A stretch of 48,285 nucleotides of DNA from an uncultured Alcaligenaceae bacterium (GCA_937908115.1 CALEQZ010000077.1:1-48285); one strand, 5' to 3'; shown: positions 1 to 8,474, counted from the stretch's first letter. Numbers and translations are program-made. The notes: a model not told the origin generated them from the letters alone.

Positions 1-363
1 GTCATCAGCGCCGCGGCGGCCGCGCAGCCCGAGCGGCGCACCGATGACGGCTCGCGGGCGCTGGCCTTGCTCGAAGGCCGGGCCGGCCCGCCAGAACCCG
101 GCAAGGGCGCCGCGCCGGCCGCCGGCAAGGGCAATTACGTACTGCAAATCGCGGCATATACCACCCAGGCCGACGCGCAGGCCAGGCGTGACAAGCTTCA
201 TGCGGCCGGCGTGACCAACGCCTACGTCGAGCCGGCCGATGTCGGCGGCAAGCGCAACTACCGACTTCGCGTCGGTCCCTTCCCGTCGCGCGAGGCCGCG
301 CAGGCGGCCCAAGCCCGGCTGCGCACGCTGGGTTATGACAACGGATTCATCGCGCCGCGGTGA
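1..363 (+). CDS. SPOR-domain (DedD-like) protein, C-terminal part
   Basis: The reading frame is open from the first base and ends with TGA at 361-363, so the N-terminus lies outside the window. The last ~75 residues form a SPOR domain: NYVLQIAAYTTQADAQARRD, then RLRVGPFPSREAAQAAQARL and a final GFIAPR. SPOR domains bind denuded glycan strands at the division septum. The part before it is rich in Ala, Pro and Gly, like the periplasmic linker of DedD/FtsN-type proteins. In beta-proteobacteria a dedD-like gene commonly precedes cvpA and purF, as here. The stop overlaps the cvpA start by 4 bases, so they are probably co-transcribed. The exact name (DedD or another SPOR protein) is uncertain without the N-terminal membrane anchor. 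Confidence 0.85.
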   Translation, partial: VISAAAAAQPERRTDDGSRALALLEGRAGPPEPGKGAAPAAGKGNYVLQIAAYTTQADAQARRDKLHAAGVTNAYVEPADVGGKRNYRLRVGPFPSREAAQAAQARLRTLGYDNGFIAPR

Positions 364-848
364 CGGGTTTCGATTTCGTCGTGTTGGCCGTACTGGCCGC
401 TTCTGCCGTGCTGGGACTGGTGCGCGGGCTGTTGCGCGAGCTGCTTTCCCTGATCGCCTATGCTGCGGCGTTTGCCGCCGCCATCTGGTGGGGGCCGGTC
501 GTGTACGAGTGGCTCACGCGGTGGATAGACGCGGCGCTGCTGCGCATGGCCGTGGCCTACGCTGCGGTGTTCTTGACCGTGCTGCTGGGCATCGGGCTCG
601 TCAACATGGCCGTGGGGGCGCTGGTGCGCAGCACGGGACTGAGCCCGGCCGACCACGGTTTGGGGGCGCTGTTCGGGCTGGCGCGCGGCTTGCTGATCGT
701 GCTGGTGCTGGTGGCGCTTGCCGGCTATACGCCGCTGCCGCAACAAGACTGGTGGCAGCAGGCGATGTTCTCGGGCACGGCGGTGCGGGCGCTGCAGGCG
801 ATCAAGCTGCAGCTGGCACCAGACCTGGCCGCGCTGCTGCCTTATTGA
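360..848 (+). CDS. cvpA: CvpA family inner-membrane protein
   Basis: This 162-residue protein starts at GTG 360, overlapping the stop of the SPOR gene. It begins MTGFDFVVLAVLAASAVLG and has about four hydrophobic helices, including LLRELLSLIAYAAAFAAAIW and AVAYAAVFLTVLLGIGLVNM, which is the usual size and topology of CvpA (colicin V production protein). The conserved GLxRGxLREL stretch is present near residues 19-27, and GLGALFGLARGLLIVLVLV follows in the third quarter. CvpA is linked to colicin V export and to envelope stress tolerance, but its molecular role is not settled. It lies 28 bases upstream of purF, the arrangement also found in E. coli, where the genes are co-transcribed. Confidence 0.9.
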   Translation: MTGFDFVVLAVLAASAVLGLVRGLLRELLSLIAYAAAFAAAIWWGPVVYEWLTRWIDAALLRMAVAYAAVFLTVLLGIGLVNMAVGALVRSTGLSPADHGLGALFGLARGLLIVLVLVALAGYTPLPQQDWWQQAMFSGTAVRALQAIKLQLAPDLAALLPY

Positions 849-876
849 AACTGGATTACGGAAACAGGAATTCATC

Positions 877-2391
877 ATGTGCGGAATCGTCGGCGTCGTC
901 GGCCGAAGCCCGGTCAACCAGCTGATCTATGACAGCTTGCTGCTGCTGCAGCACCGCGGCCAGGACGCTGCGGGCATCGCCACGCTGCATGGCAGCCACT
1001 TCAACATGTTCAAGGCGCACGGCATGGTGCGCGATGTCTTCCGCACGCGCAACATGCGCGCGCTGCCCGGCACCAGCGGCATCGGCCAGGTCCGCTATCC
1101 CACGGCCGGTTCGAGCGAAAACGCCGAGGAGGCACAACCGTTCTACGTCAACGCGCCGTTCGGGATCACCTTCGCCCACAACGGCAACCTGACCAACTGG
1201 CGCGAGCTGCGCGAGTCGCTGTTTCGCGTGGACCAGCGCCACATCAACACGAATTCCGATTCGGAAGTGTTGCTCAACGTGCTGGCGCATGAGCTGCAGC
1301 GCGCGGCCAACGGCGTGACGCTGGATGAGGACGCGATCTTCCGCGCGGTCGCGGCGGTGCACCGCCGCGTGCGTGGCGCCTATGCGGTGGTGGCCGAAAT
1401 CGCCGGCTACGGCATGCTGGCCTTTCGCGACCCCAACGGCATCCGCCCGTTGTGCCTGGGCCGGCTGCAGACCGACAAGGGCGATGAATGGATGGTCGCC
1501 TCGGAATCGGTCGCGCTCGAGGGCAGCGGCTTTACCCTGGTGCGCGACATCCAACCCGGCGAAGCGGTGTTCATCGACCTGGACGGCAAGGTGTCGCAGC
1601 GCCAGTGCGCCGACAATCCGCAGTTGGTGCCGTGCATTTTCGAATATGTTTACTTCGCCCGTCCCGATTCGCTGATGGACGGGGTGTCTGTCTACGGCGC
1701 GCGCCTTCGCATGGGCGAATATCTTGGCGACAAGGTGGCCCGCACGCTGCGCCTGGGCGATATCGACGTGGTCATGCCGATACCGGATTCGTCGCGCCCG
1801 GCCGCGATGCAGCTAGCCGCGCGGTTGAACCTCAACTACCGCGAAGGCCTGATCAAGAACCGCTACGTCGGCCGCACCTTCATCATGCCCGGCCAGGCAG
1901 TGCGCAAGAAATCGGTGCGCCAAAAGCTGAACACCATCGGCATGGAGTTCAAGGGCAAGAACGTGCTATTGGTCGATGATTCCATCGTGCGCGGCACGAC
2001 CAGCCGCGAGTTGGTGGAGATGGCGCGCGCCGCCGGCGCCAACAAGGTTTACATGGCCTCGGCCGCACCGCCCGTGCGCTATCCCAACGTATACGGGATA
2101 GACATGCCCACGCAGGAGGAGCTCATCGCCCACAACCGCGATGAAGAAGAAATCGCGCGTTTGATCGGCGTCGATGCGCTCGTCTACCAGGACCTGGCCG
2201 ACATGGAGCGCGCCATCACGGAATTGAACCCGGCGCTGACGAAGTTCGAGGCCTCGTGCTTCAACGGCATCTACGTCACCGGCGACATCACGCCGGAATA
2301 CCTGGAGCGCCTGAGCCGCAGCCGCGGCCAGGCGAGCGAGCCCGGCGGCCTGCAATTCAACATGGGCTACGCGGCCAACGACGTCCTGTGA
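877..2391 (+). CDS. purF: Amidophosphoribosyltransferase PurF
   Basis: This 504-residue enzyme catalyses the first committed step of purine synthesis: PRPP plus glutamine gives 5-phosphoribosylamine. The ATG at 877 gives MCGIVGVVGRSPVN, so the nucleophile Cys2 is exposed once Met is removed; there is no propeptide. The N-terminal Ntn glutaminase half carries LLLQHRGQDAAGIAT and FAHNGNLTNW. The C-terminal phosphoribosyltransferase half carries the PRPP loop LLVDDSIVRGTTSRELVEMA and the upstream MPIPDSSRPAA. A much longer upstream reading in the same frame overlaps cvpA and lacks homology, so the ATG next to Cys2 is the start. The length matches the E. coli enzyme. It is cytoplasmic and probably the last gene of the SPOR-cvpA-purF unit. 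Confidence 0.97.
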   Translation: MCGIVGVVGRSPVNQLIYDSLLLLQHRGQDAAGIATLHGSHFNMFKAHGMVRDVFRTRNMRALPGTSGIGQVRYPTAGSSENAEEAQPFYVNAPFGITFAHNGNLTNWRELRESLFRVDQRHINTNSDSEVLLNVLAHELQRAANGVTLDEDAIFRAVAAVHRRVRGAYAVVAEIAGYGMLAFRDPNGIRPLCLGRLQTDKGDEWMVASESVALEGSGFTLVRDIQPGEAVFIDLDGKVSQRQCADNPQLVPCIFEYVYFARPDSLMDGVSVYGARLRMGEYLGDKVARTLRLGDIDVVMPIPDSSRPAAMQLAARLNLNYREGLIKNRYVGRTFIMPGQAVRKKSVRQKLNTIGMEFKGKNVLLVDDSIVRGTTSRELVEMARAAGANKVYMASAAPPVRYPNVYGIDMPTQEELIAHNRDEEEIARLIGVDALVYQDLADMERAITELNPALTKFEASCFNGIYVTGDITPEYLERLSRSRGQASEPGGLQFNMGYAANDVL

Positions 2392-2406
2392 CGGGCAGGG
2401 GCCAGG

Positions 2407-2425
2407 CGGGCGCTTGGCGCGCCCG
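2407..2425. terminator. Hairpin between convergent purF and dsbB
   Basis: A 7-bp perfect stem, CGGGCGC at 2407-2413 and GCGCCCG at 2419-2425 with loop TTGGC, lies in the 48-bp gap between the convergent ends of purF and dsbB. It could stop transcription from both sides. There is no U-tract on either side, so classic intrinsic termination is doubtful. Confidence 0.4.
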
Positions 2426-2439
2426 GCGGCTCGAGGGTT

Positions 2440-2916
2440 TCAACGGCGCTGCAGCAGCGCCGCAAGCGACAGCAGGCCCAGCAGCACATATAGCGCCAGG
2501 CTCCACAGCGCGTATTCGATGCCGAGGATGTGGGTTACGGCATCCATGCACGAGGCATAGATGCCGAACAGCCAAGGCACCGCCGCATCCAGCCCCAGCC
2601 CGCTCATGAAGCGGTCGGCAAAGGTCATGTCGCATGAAAACAATCCTGCGGCCACGTCGTATTGATACCAGGCCGCGGCCGCGCCGGCCGCCGACAGCGC
2701 CAGGGCCGCCAGGGCTGACAGGCGGCGCAGCCATTTCGAGCGCCGTGCCGCGACGCCGAGCAAGGCGATCACGCCCGCAGCCAGGTAGATCAGGCGTTGC
2801 AGCGAGCACCAGGCGCACGGCAGCAGCCCGAAAACGTATTGGGAAACCAGGGCGATGGCAATCGCAAGCGCGCAAAGCAGGGCGATCGATGCCAGGAGAT
2901 ATCGGGAAGTCGTCAT
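2440..2916 (-). CDS. dsbB: Disulfide bond formation protein DsbB
   Basis: This 158-residue inner-membrane protein reoxidises DsbA and passes electrons to quinone. Four hydrophobic segments are visible. The first cysteine pair is in the CAWC motif (Cys34, Cys37) after FGLLP. The second pair is Cys95 in GLFSCDMTF and Cys123 in GIYASCMDA, matching the two periplasmic loops of DsbB. The Trp-Tyr-rich stretch AAWYQYD before Cys95 is also family-like. It is slightly shorter than E. coli DsbB (176 residues). It lies 40 bp downstream of glnD on the same strand and could be read from the map-glnD transcript. Confidence 0.92.
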   Translation of the reverse strand: MTTSRYLLASIALLCALAIAIALVSQYVFGLLPCAWCSLQRLIYLAAGVIALLGVAARRSKWLRRLSALAALALSAAGAAAAWYQYDVAAGLFSCDMTFADRFMSGLGLDAAVPWLFGIYASCMDAVTHILGIEYALWSLALYVLLGLLSLAALLQRR

Positions 2917-2956
2917 GGTGCACTCAGACCGCGGCCGGGGCGTCGGGTTCCCCGCA

Positions 2957-5548
2957 TTACGCGGCGCGCCCTTGCTGCGATTCGGACAATACGTCCAGGA
3001 TGCTGCGCTCGAACTGCATCTGGCTGCGCGGCCGCTCCAAGGCGGCGCCGTCGATGACGAAGACGTCTTCGACGCGGTCGCCCAAGGTCATGATCTTGGC
3101 CGTCTGCAGGTTGATTTCATGGGCGGCGAATACGCGCGCGATGTCGAACAGCAATCCCGGCCGGTCGGTGGCCACCAGCGACAGCCGCCAGGATTTGCTG
3201 CGCTCGTCGGGCTGCAGCTCGACGTGCGGCGCAACGGGGAAGATGCGTGCCAGGCGCGAGCGGCGCGGCCCGGCGTGACCCGGTGCGGGCGCCGGCTGGG
3301 CGTCAGGACGGGCCAGGCGCTCGGCCAGCTCGTGCTCGACCAGGGTGGCCTGGGCACGCAGGTCGCCGGACAGGTGCGGCACCAGCACGATGAAGCTGTC
3401 CAGTGCCCAGCCGTGCCGGGTCGTGTGGATGCGCGCATCCTGGATGTTCATGCCGCGCCCGCCGAAATAGCCGCAGATGGTGGCGAACAGGTCGGGGGCG
3501 TCGCGCGTGTAGACCATCACCTGCAGGCCTTCGCTGTGCTCGGTCGGGCGCGCCTTGACCACCGGCTGGTCGGGTTGCGGCCGATGGTACAGGTGGCGGG
3601 TATGCCAGGCGATGTCCGACGCTTCGTGGCGCAGGAAGTAGGCCACGTCGAGTTGTTGCCAGAACGCTTCGCGCGCGTCGTCGCGCAACCCCGCCAGGCG
3701 GGTCAGCCGCGCGGCTTCTTCCTTGCGCTGGCTCAGCACCGTGCCGGCATCCGGCGCCTGGCCGCCCAGCACGTTGAGCGTGAGCCGGTACAGGTCCTCC
3801 AGCAGTTTGCCTTTCCAGGCGTTCCACACATGGGGACTGGTGCCGCGGATGTCGGCCACCGTCAGCAGGTAAAGCGCGGTCAGCCGCCGCGCGTCGCCCA
3901 CTTCGGCGGCGAATTCACGGATGACGTCCGGGTCGGACAGGTCGCGCTTTTGCGCCACCGTCGACATGAGCAAATGGCGTCGGACGAGAAACTCGACCAG
4001 GTCGGCGTCGGCAGGCTCCAATCCGTGATCGCGGGCGAAGCGCCGTACGTCGCGCGCGCCCAGTTCGGAATGGTCGCCGCCGCGCCCCTTGGCGATGTCA
4101 TGGAACAGCGCCGCGACGTAAAGCAGCCAATGGCGGTCGAAGTCGGCGATCAGCTGGCTGGCCAGGGGGTATTCCTGGGCGTGCTCCGGCATGGTGAAGC
4201 GGCGCAGGTTGCGGATCACGGCCAGCGTATGCTGGTCCACGGTGTAGACGTGGAAGAGGTCGTGCTGCATCTGCCCGACGATGCGCCGGAACACCGGCAG
4301 ATAGCGGGGCAAGATGTTGAGCATGGTCATGCGGCGCAGCGCATGCACGATGCCGCGCGGTTGCTGCAGGATTTGCAGGAACAGCTTGCGGTTGACCGGA
4401 TTGCGCCGGAACTGCGTGTCGATGCGGTGGCGGGCATGCCACATGGCGCGCAGCGTGCGCGCGGACATCCCCGTCAGGTGGGCGTGCTGCTGCATGACCA
4501 GGAAAGCGCGCAGCAGCAGCGTGGGATTGCGCTCGAACGCGTCGTCGCGGACGATGTCGAGCCGGTCGTGTAGGCTGCGGAAGTCCTCGTCCAGCGCCAC
4601 GGCCTGGTCCTGCGGCCGCGGGAAGAGCCGCTCCTCGATGTTCTGCACGAGGATGGTGTTGAGCTGGGTGACCAGTCGTGCCGCCCAGTAGTAGCGCTGC
4701 ATCAGGATCTCGCTGGCACGGCGCGTGCCGCTGTCCTGGATGCCGTAGACCTTGGCCAGGGCCGGCTGCAGGTCGAACAGCACGCGGTCCTCGCGTCGGC
4801 CGGCCAGCAGGTGCAGTTCGATGCGCAGGCGCTTGAATGCCTGCTCGGCGCGGCGCAGGTCGCGCGCCTCGGAGGCGGTCAGCAGTCCGGCGCGGGCCAC
4901 CTGGCGCCAGTTGTCGCCAAAGCCGGCTGCGCGCGCCATCCACAGGATGACCTGCAGGTCCCGCAGCCCGCCGGGGGATTCCTTGCAATTGGGCTCGAGC
5001 GCGTACGGTGTGTCCTGGTGGCGCGCGTGGCGTTGCTGCATCTCGACGCGCTTGGCCTGGAAAAAGCTGCGGGCGTCCAGGCGCTTCTTGACCGCGGCCT
5101 CGAACTGGCGCATCAGCGTGCGGCTGCCGGCCAGCCAGCGCGATTCCAGCAGCGCGGTTTCCACGGTGATGTCAGCCTCGGCCTCGCGCTCGCAGTCGGC
5201 GATGGTGCGCACGCTGTGACCGGGCTCCAGCCCCAGGTCCCACAGGGCGGCGACCAGCCGTTCGATCGCCGCCTCGTCCTCGGCGCCGGGCGGGGCGGGC
5301 AGCAGGATGAGCAGGTCGACGTCCGAGCAGGGGTAAAGCTCGCCGCGACCGTAGCCGCCGACGGCGGCCAGCGTCGCGCCGGCCGGCAGGGGACAGGCGC
5401 GCACCAGGTCGCGCAGGGCCTGGTCGGTGTGGCGGCGCAACTCGGCCAGCAGGGTGTCCGGCCGCAGGTGCCGGCGGAACTCGGCAATCGCGGCGCTGCG
5501 CCGCTCCTGCAGGCGGGATCGCAGCGTGGCCAGGTCGATCGCCGTCAT
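2957..5548 (-). CDS. glnD: PII uridylyltransferase/uridylyl-removing enzyme GlnD
   Basis: This 863-residue cytoplasmic sensor adds UMP to PII at low glutamine and removes it at high glutamine, setting NtrB/NtrC and glutamine synthetase activity. Domains in order: nucleotidyltransferase with GGYGRGELYPCSDVD near residues 64-78 (GG and paired Asp catalytic motif); a helical GlnD region; an HD hydrolase with LYVAALFHDIAKGRGGDHSE near residue 470; and two C-terminal ACT domains, around VMVYTRDAPDLFATICGYF and LSLVATDRPGLLFDIARVF, for glutamine sensing. The length matches the family. It follows map by 12 bp on the minus strand, a common beta-proteobacterial pairing. The nitrogen-type promoter in front of urtA in this window is a plausible downstream target of the cascade it controls. 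Confidence 0.96.
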   Translation of the reverse strand: MTAIDLATLRSRLQERRSAAIAEFRRHLRPDTLLAELRRHTDQALRDLVRACPLPAGATLAAVGGYGRGELYPCSDVDLLILLPAPPGAEDEAAIERLVAALWDLGLEPGHSVRTIADCEREAEADITVETALLESRWLAGSRTLMRQFEAAVKKRLDARSFFQAKRVEMQQRHARHQDTPYALEPNCKESPGGLRDLQVILWMARAAGFGDNWRQVARAGLLTASEARDLRRAEQAFKRLRIELHLLAGRREDRVLFDLQPALAKVYGIQDSGTRRASEILMQRYYWAARLVTQLNTILVQNIEERLFPRPQDQAVALDEDFRSLHDRLDIVRDDAFERNPTLLLRAFLVMQQHAHLTGMSARTLRAMWHARHRIDTQFRRNPVNRKLFLQILQQPRGIVHALRRMTMLNILPRYLPVFRRIVGQMQHDLFHVYTVDQHTLAVIRNLRRFTMPEHAQEYPLASQLIADFDRHWLLYVAALFHDIAKGRGGDHSELGARDVRRFARDHGLEPADADLVEFLVRRHLLMSTVAQKRDLSDPDVIREFAAEVGDARRLTALYLLTVADIRGTSPHVWNAWKGKLLEDLYRLTLNVLGGQAPDAGTVLSQRKEEAARLTRLAGLRDDAREAFWQQLDVAYFLRHEASDIAWHTRHLYHRPQPDQPVVKARPTEHSEGLQVMVYTRDAPDLFATICGYFGGRGMNIQDARIHTTRHGWALDSFIVLVPHLSGDLRAQATLVEHELAERLARPDAQPAPAPGHAGPRRSRLARIFPVAPHVELQPDERSKSWRLSLVATDRPGLLFDIARVFAAHEINLQTAKIMTLGDRVEDVFVIDGAALERPRSQMQFERSILDVLSESQQGRAA

Positions 5549-5560
5549 GGCCGTGGGCCG

Positions 5561-6373
5561 TCAGGCAGCCGCGCGGGCGGTGATGAACGACGGCGGCGCG
5601 GGCATGTCGGGCGAGATGGTGAGCACTTCGTAGCCGTCATCGGTGACCAGCACCGTATGCTCCCATTGCGCCGAAAGGCTGCGGTCGCGCGTGACCACGG
5701 TCCAGCCGTCGGGCAACTGGCGGATTTCGCGGCGGCCGGCGTTGATCATGGGTTCGATGGTGAAGATCATGCCTGGCTCGAGCCTGACCCCGGAACCCGG
5801 CTTGCCATAGTGCAGCACCTGCGGGTCTTGGTGGAAGCGCCGGCCGATGCCGTGCCCGCAGAATTCCCTCACCACCGAAAACCCGTGGCTTTCGGCGTAT
5901 TTCTGGATGGCGTGGCCAACGTCGCCCAGCGTGTTGCCCGGGCGCACCTGGGCGATGCCCAGCCACATGCATTCGTAGGTGACGTCGACCAGGCGGCGCG
6001 CCAGGATGGACGGCTCGCCGACGTAATACATGCGGCTGGTGTCGCCGAACCAGCCATCCTTGATGATGGTGACGTCGATGTTCAGGATGTCGCCGTTCTT
6101 TAGCACCTTGTCACCCGGGATGCCGTGGCAGACCTGATGGTTGACCGAGGTGCAGATCGCGCCCGGAAACGGCGGGTAGCCGGGCGGGGCGTAGCCGATG
6201 GTGGCCGATTTCACCTTGAGCTCGTCGGTCAAATATTCCAGGCACAGGCGGTCGAGCTCGCCGGTGGTGACCCCGGGCTTGACGTAGGGCGTGATGAAAT
6301 CAAGGATGCGTGCCGCATCGCGGCAAGCCGCGCGCATCTTGTCGAGGTCGGCGGGGTCGGTGACTAGGCCCAT
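5561..6373 (-). CDS. map: Methionine aminopeptidase, type I
   Basis: This 270-residue enzyme removes the initiator Met from nascent proteins. The five metal ligands are all present: Asp100 (DILNIDVT), Asp111 (GDTSRMYY), His174 (CGHGIGRRFH), Glu207 (FTIEPM) and Glu238 (QWEHTV); the substrate His is in NHQVCHGIPG. No N-terminal zinc-finger extension is seen, so it is the bacterial type Ia form. It starts at ATG 6373 and is divergent from rpsB, the conserved arrangement next to the translation operon. glnD follows after 12 bp. A perfect TATAAT on the minus strand at 6421-6416 is a good -10 candidate for map-glnD. Confidence 0.96.
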   Translation of the reverse strand: MGLVTDPADLDKMRAACRDAARILDFITPYVKPGVTTGELDRLCLEYLTDELKVKSATIGYAPPGYPPFPGAICTSVNHQVCHGIPGDKVLKNGDILNIDVTIIKDGWFGDTSRMYYVGEPSILARRLVDVTYECMWLGIAQVRPGNTLGDVGHAIQKYAESHGFSVVREFCGHGIGRRFHQDPQVLHYGKPGSGVRLEPGMIFTIEPMINAGRREIRQLPDGWTVVTRDRSLSAQWEHTVLVTDDGYEVLTISPDMPAPPSFITARAAA

Positions 6374-6387
6374 GTAACTTGAACGGT

Positions 6388-6417
6388 TTGAGTGGTCGCG
6401 TCAAAAAATAGTAGAAT
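6388..6417 (+). promoter_or_regulatory. Predicted sigma-70 promoter of rpsB
   Basis: TTGAGT at 6388-6393 (4 of 6 to TTGACA), an 18-bp spacer, and TAGAAT at 6412-6417 (5 of 6 to TATAAT) predict a start near 6424. It lies in the most AT-rich part of the map/rpsB gap. A transcript from here would have a leader of about 278 nt before rpsB. Confidence 0.6.
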
Positions 6418-6421
6418 TATA
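6416..6421 (-). promoter_or_regulatory. Predicted -10 element for map-glnD
   Basis: The minus strand reads a perfect TATAAT across 6421-6416, about 45 bp upstream of the map start. No convincing -35 hexamer is seen at the matching distance. It overlaps the plus-strand -10 of rpsB by two bases. Confidence 0.45.
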
Positions 6422-6423
6422 GG

Positions 6424-6701
6424 CTTACCCAAAAATCTTGCTTTCCGTTGCCAGGGGCGCGGGGGCCTTTGCGGCTGGCTTTGGCCGGGGTTTCCGGGCT
6501 TTTTGCCGGGTGGCGGGGTGCGGGTAAGCTTGGCGCCTGCAGTGTGGCAGGGTGGTTGGCCACCGGCATTTTCCGCGTTGCGGGCAACTTTGACTATTCC
6601 ATTGCAGTAAATCGCGCGTTGCGCCCCCCAGGGTGCCGTAGCGGGCCTTGCGGCCCGGCGGTCCAGGACGCAATGCAAGGCCCAACCCTAGGAGAACGAT
6701 C
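6424..6701 (+). promoter_or_regulatory. Long rpsB mRNA leader (gene-free stretch)
   Basis: The 328-bp gap between map and rpsB holds no gene. From the predicted start near 6424 to the ATG at 6702 the sequence is G-rich with several self-complementary patches, and it ends with AGGAGAA (6690-6696) as ribosome binding site. In many bacteria ribosomal protein S2 represses its own rpsB-tsf mRNA through a structured leader. This leader is long enough for that, but I could not identify a known fold by eye. Confidence 0.4.
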
Positions 6702-7454
6702 ATGTCCGTGTCCATGCGCGAAATGCTGGAAGCCGGCGTCCACTTCGGCCACCAGACCCGCTACTGGAACCCCAAGATGGCCCCCTATATCTTCGGCCAT
6801 CGTAACAAGATTCACATCATCAACCTGGAGCACACCGTTGCCAAGCTCCAGGAAGCCGTCAAGTTCGTGCGCAGCGTGGCCGCCAAGGGTGGCACGGTGC
6901 TATTCGTGGGCACCAAGCGGGCCGCCCGCGAGCTGGTGGCCGCCGAAGCCGCACGCGCGGGCGTGCCCTACGTGGACAACCGCTGGCTGGGCGGCATGCT
7001 GACCAACTTCAAGACGGTCAAGAGCTCGATCAAGCGCCTGAAGGACATGGAAGCCCTGGCCGCCGAAGGCGGGCTGGAGCGCATGAGCAAGAAGGAAGCC
7101 CTGCTGTTCCAGCGCGAGATGGAAAAGCTGAACAAGTCCATCGGCGGCATCAAGGACATGAACAACCTGCCCGACGCGATTTTCGTGATCGACGTCGGCT
7201 ATCACAAGATCGCCGTGGCCGAGGCCCGCTCCCTCGGCATCCCCGTGGTGGCCGTGGTCGACACCAACCACTCGCCCGAAGGGATCGCCCACGTCATCCC
7301 GGGCAACGATGACTCGGCCAAGGCCATCGCGCTGTACGCCAAGGTCATGGCCGACGCCGTGATCGAAGGCCGCGAGCAAAGCGTCAATGGTCTGGTCGAG
7401 CAGATCGCCGAAGGCGGCGAAGAGTTCGTCGAGGTCGAGGAAGACAAGCAGTGA
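6702..7454 (+). CDS. rpsB: 30S ribosomal protein S2
   Basis: This 250-residue protein begins MSVSMREMLEAGVHFGHQTR, the diagnostic S2 N-terminus, followed by YWNPKMAPYIFGHRNKIHII and later RWLGGMLTNFKT and PDAIFVIDVGYHKIAVAEA. S2 binds late to the 30S subunit at the head/platform junction, together with S1. The ATG at 6702 has AGGAGAA seven to eight bases upstream; an upstream in-frame GTG/TTG extension is not supported by homology. It is the first gene of the rpsB-tsf-pyrH-frr run. The acidic tail GGEEFVEVEEDKQ is typical of beta-proteobacteria. Confidence 0.97.
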   Translation: MSVSMREMLEAGVHFGHQTRYWNPKMAPYIFGHRNKIHIINLEHTVAKLQEAVKFVRSVAAKGGTVLFVGTKRAARELVAAEAARAGVPYVDNRWLGGMLTNFKTVKSSIKRLKDMEALAAEGGLERMSKKEALLFQREMEKLNKSIGGIKDMNNLPDAIFVIDVGYHKIAVAEARSLGIPVVAVVDTNHSPEGIAHVIPGNDDSAKAIALYAKVMADAVIEGREQSVNGLVEQIAEGGEEFVEVEEDKQ

Positions 7455-7527
7455 TCCGGGCGGGCGCGGGCGCAAGCCGCGTCCTCTTTGACGGGGCCTC
7501 GACCTGGGGCTTCGCACAGATCCGCAC

Positions 7528-7554
7528 GCCCCGGCACGCCCGGGGCATGTTTTA
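7528..7554 (+). terminator. Hairpin plus short T-run between rpsB and tsf
   Basis: A perfect 7-bp GC stem (GCCCCGG 7528-7534, CCGGGGC 7540-7546, loop CACGC) is followed by ATGTTTTA. This resembles a weak intrinsic terminator or attenuator. It would lower tsf transcription relative to rpsB; partial termination at this point is known in E. coli. Confidence 0.6.
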
Positions 7555-7572
7555 GCGAATTACGGAGCGAAT

Positions 7573-8451
7573 ATGGCTGAAATTACCGCCTCGATGGTGA
7601 AAGAACTGCGCGAGAAGACCGACGCGCCCATGATGGAGTGCAAGAAGGCGTTGACCGAGGCCGGCGGCGACATGGCCCGTGCCGAGGAAATCCTGCGCGT
7701 CAAGCTGGGCAGCAAGGCCAGCAAGGCCGCCGCGCGCGTGACCGCCGAAGGCCTGGTCGGCCTGCACATCTCGGCCGATGGCAAGCTGGGCGCCATCATC
7801 GAGGTCAACTGCGAGACCGACTTCGTCGCCAAGAACGAGGACTTCGTGGCCTTCGTCAACCGGTTGGCCGAAGTCGTGGCCGTGAACGACCCGACCGACG
7901 TGGCCGCCCTGGGTGAAGTCTCGCTGGGAGAGGCCACGGTCGAAGCTACCCGCACCGCGCTGATCGGCAAGATCGGCGAGAACATCACCATCCGCCGCTT
8001 CCAGCGCATCCAGACCGACAAGCGCCTGGCTAGCTACGTGCATGGCGGCAAGATCGGCGTGCTGGTCGAGTTCGAAGGTGCCGACGAAGTCGGCAAGGAC
8101 CTGGCCATGCACATCGCCGCGACCAAGCCCAAGGCGCTGGACGCGGCCGGCGTGCCCCAGGCCGACATCGACGCCGAGCGCTCGGTGGCCGAGCAAAAGG
8201 CGGCCGAATCGGGCAAGCCCGCCGAGATCGTGGCCAAGATGGTCGAGGGCTCGGTGCAGAAGTTCCTGAAGGAAGTCACGCTGCTGTCGCAGCCCTTCGT
8301 CAAGAACGACAAGCAATCTGTCGCCCAAATGCTCAAGGAAAAGGGCGCCTCGGTCTCGCAATTCGTCCTGTACGTGGTCGGCGAAGGCATCGAGAAGAAG
8401 GCCACCGACTTCGCCGCCGAAGTCGCCGCCGCGGCTGCCGGGCGCGGCTAA
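7573..8451 (+). CDS. tsf: Elongation factor Ts
   Basis: This 292-residue factor exchanges GDP for GTP on EF-Tu. The N-terminal UBA-like module carries the signature VKELREKTDAPMMECKKAL, followed by the core with VNCETDFVAKNEDFVAFV (the TDFV motif contacts EF-Tu) and LAMHIAATKPKAL. Length and domain order match the proteobacterial factor. The start ATG at 7573 is preceded by ACGGAGCGA. It lies 118 bp after rpsB with a hairpin in the gap, so its level may be set by read-through. It is cytoplasmic. Confidence 0.97.
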   Translation: MAEITASMVKELREKTDAPMMECKKALTEAGGDMARAEEILRVKLGSKASKAAARVTAEGLVGLHISADGKLGAIIEVNCETDFVAKNEDFVAFVNRLAEVVAVNDPTDVAALGEVSLGEATVEATRTALIGKIGENITIRRFQRIQTDKRLASYVHGGKIGVLVEFEGADEVGKDLAMHIAATKPKALDAAGVPQADIDAERSVAEQKAAESGKPAEIVAKMVEGSVQKFLKEVTLLSQPFVKNDKQSVAQMLKEKGASVSQFVLYVVGEGIEKKATDFAAEVAAAAAGRG

Positions 8452-8474
8452 GGCCTGCCTGTGCTGGCGCCGGA

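Noticed and set aside
718..876. N-terminal extension of purF
   Set aside because: It overlaps cvpA, and PurF needs Cys at position 2 as nucleophile, which only ATG 877 gives.
2855..4573. 572-codon open frame antisense to glnD
   Set aside because: No recognisable motif. The opposite strand carries all GlnD domains without interruption.
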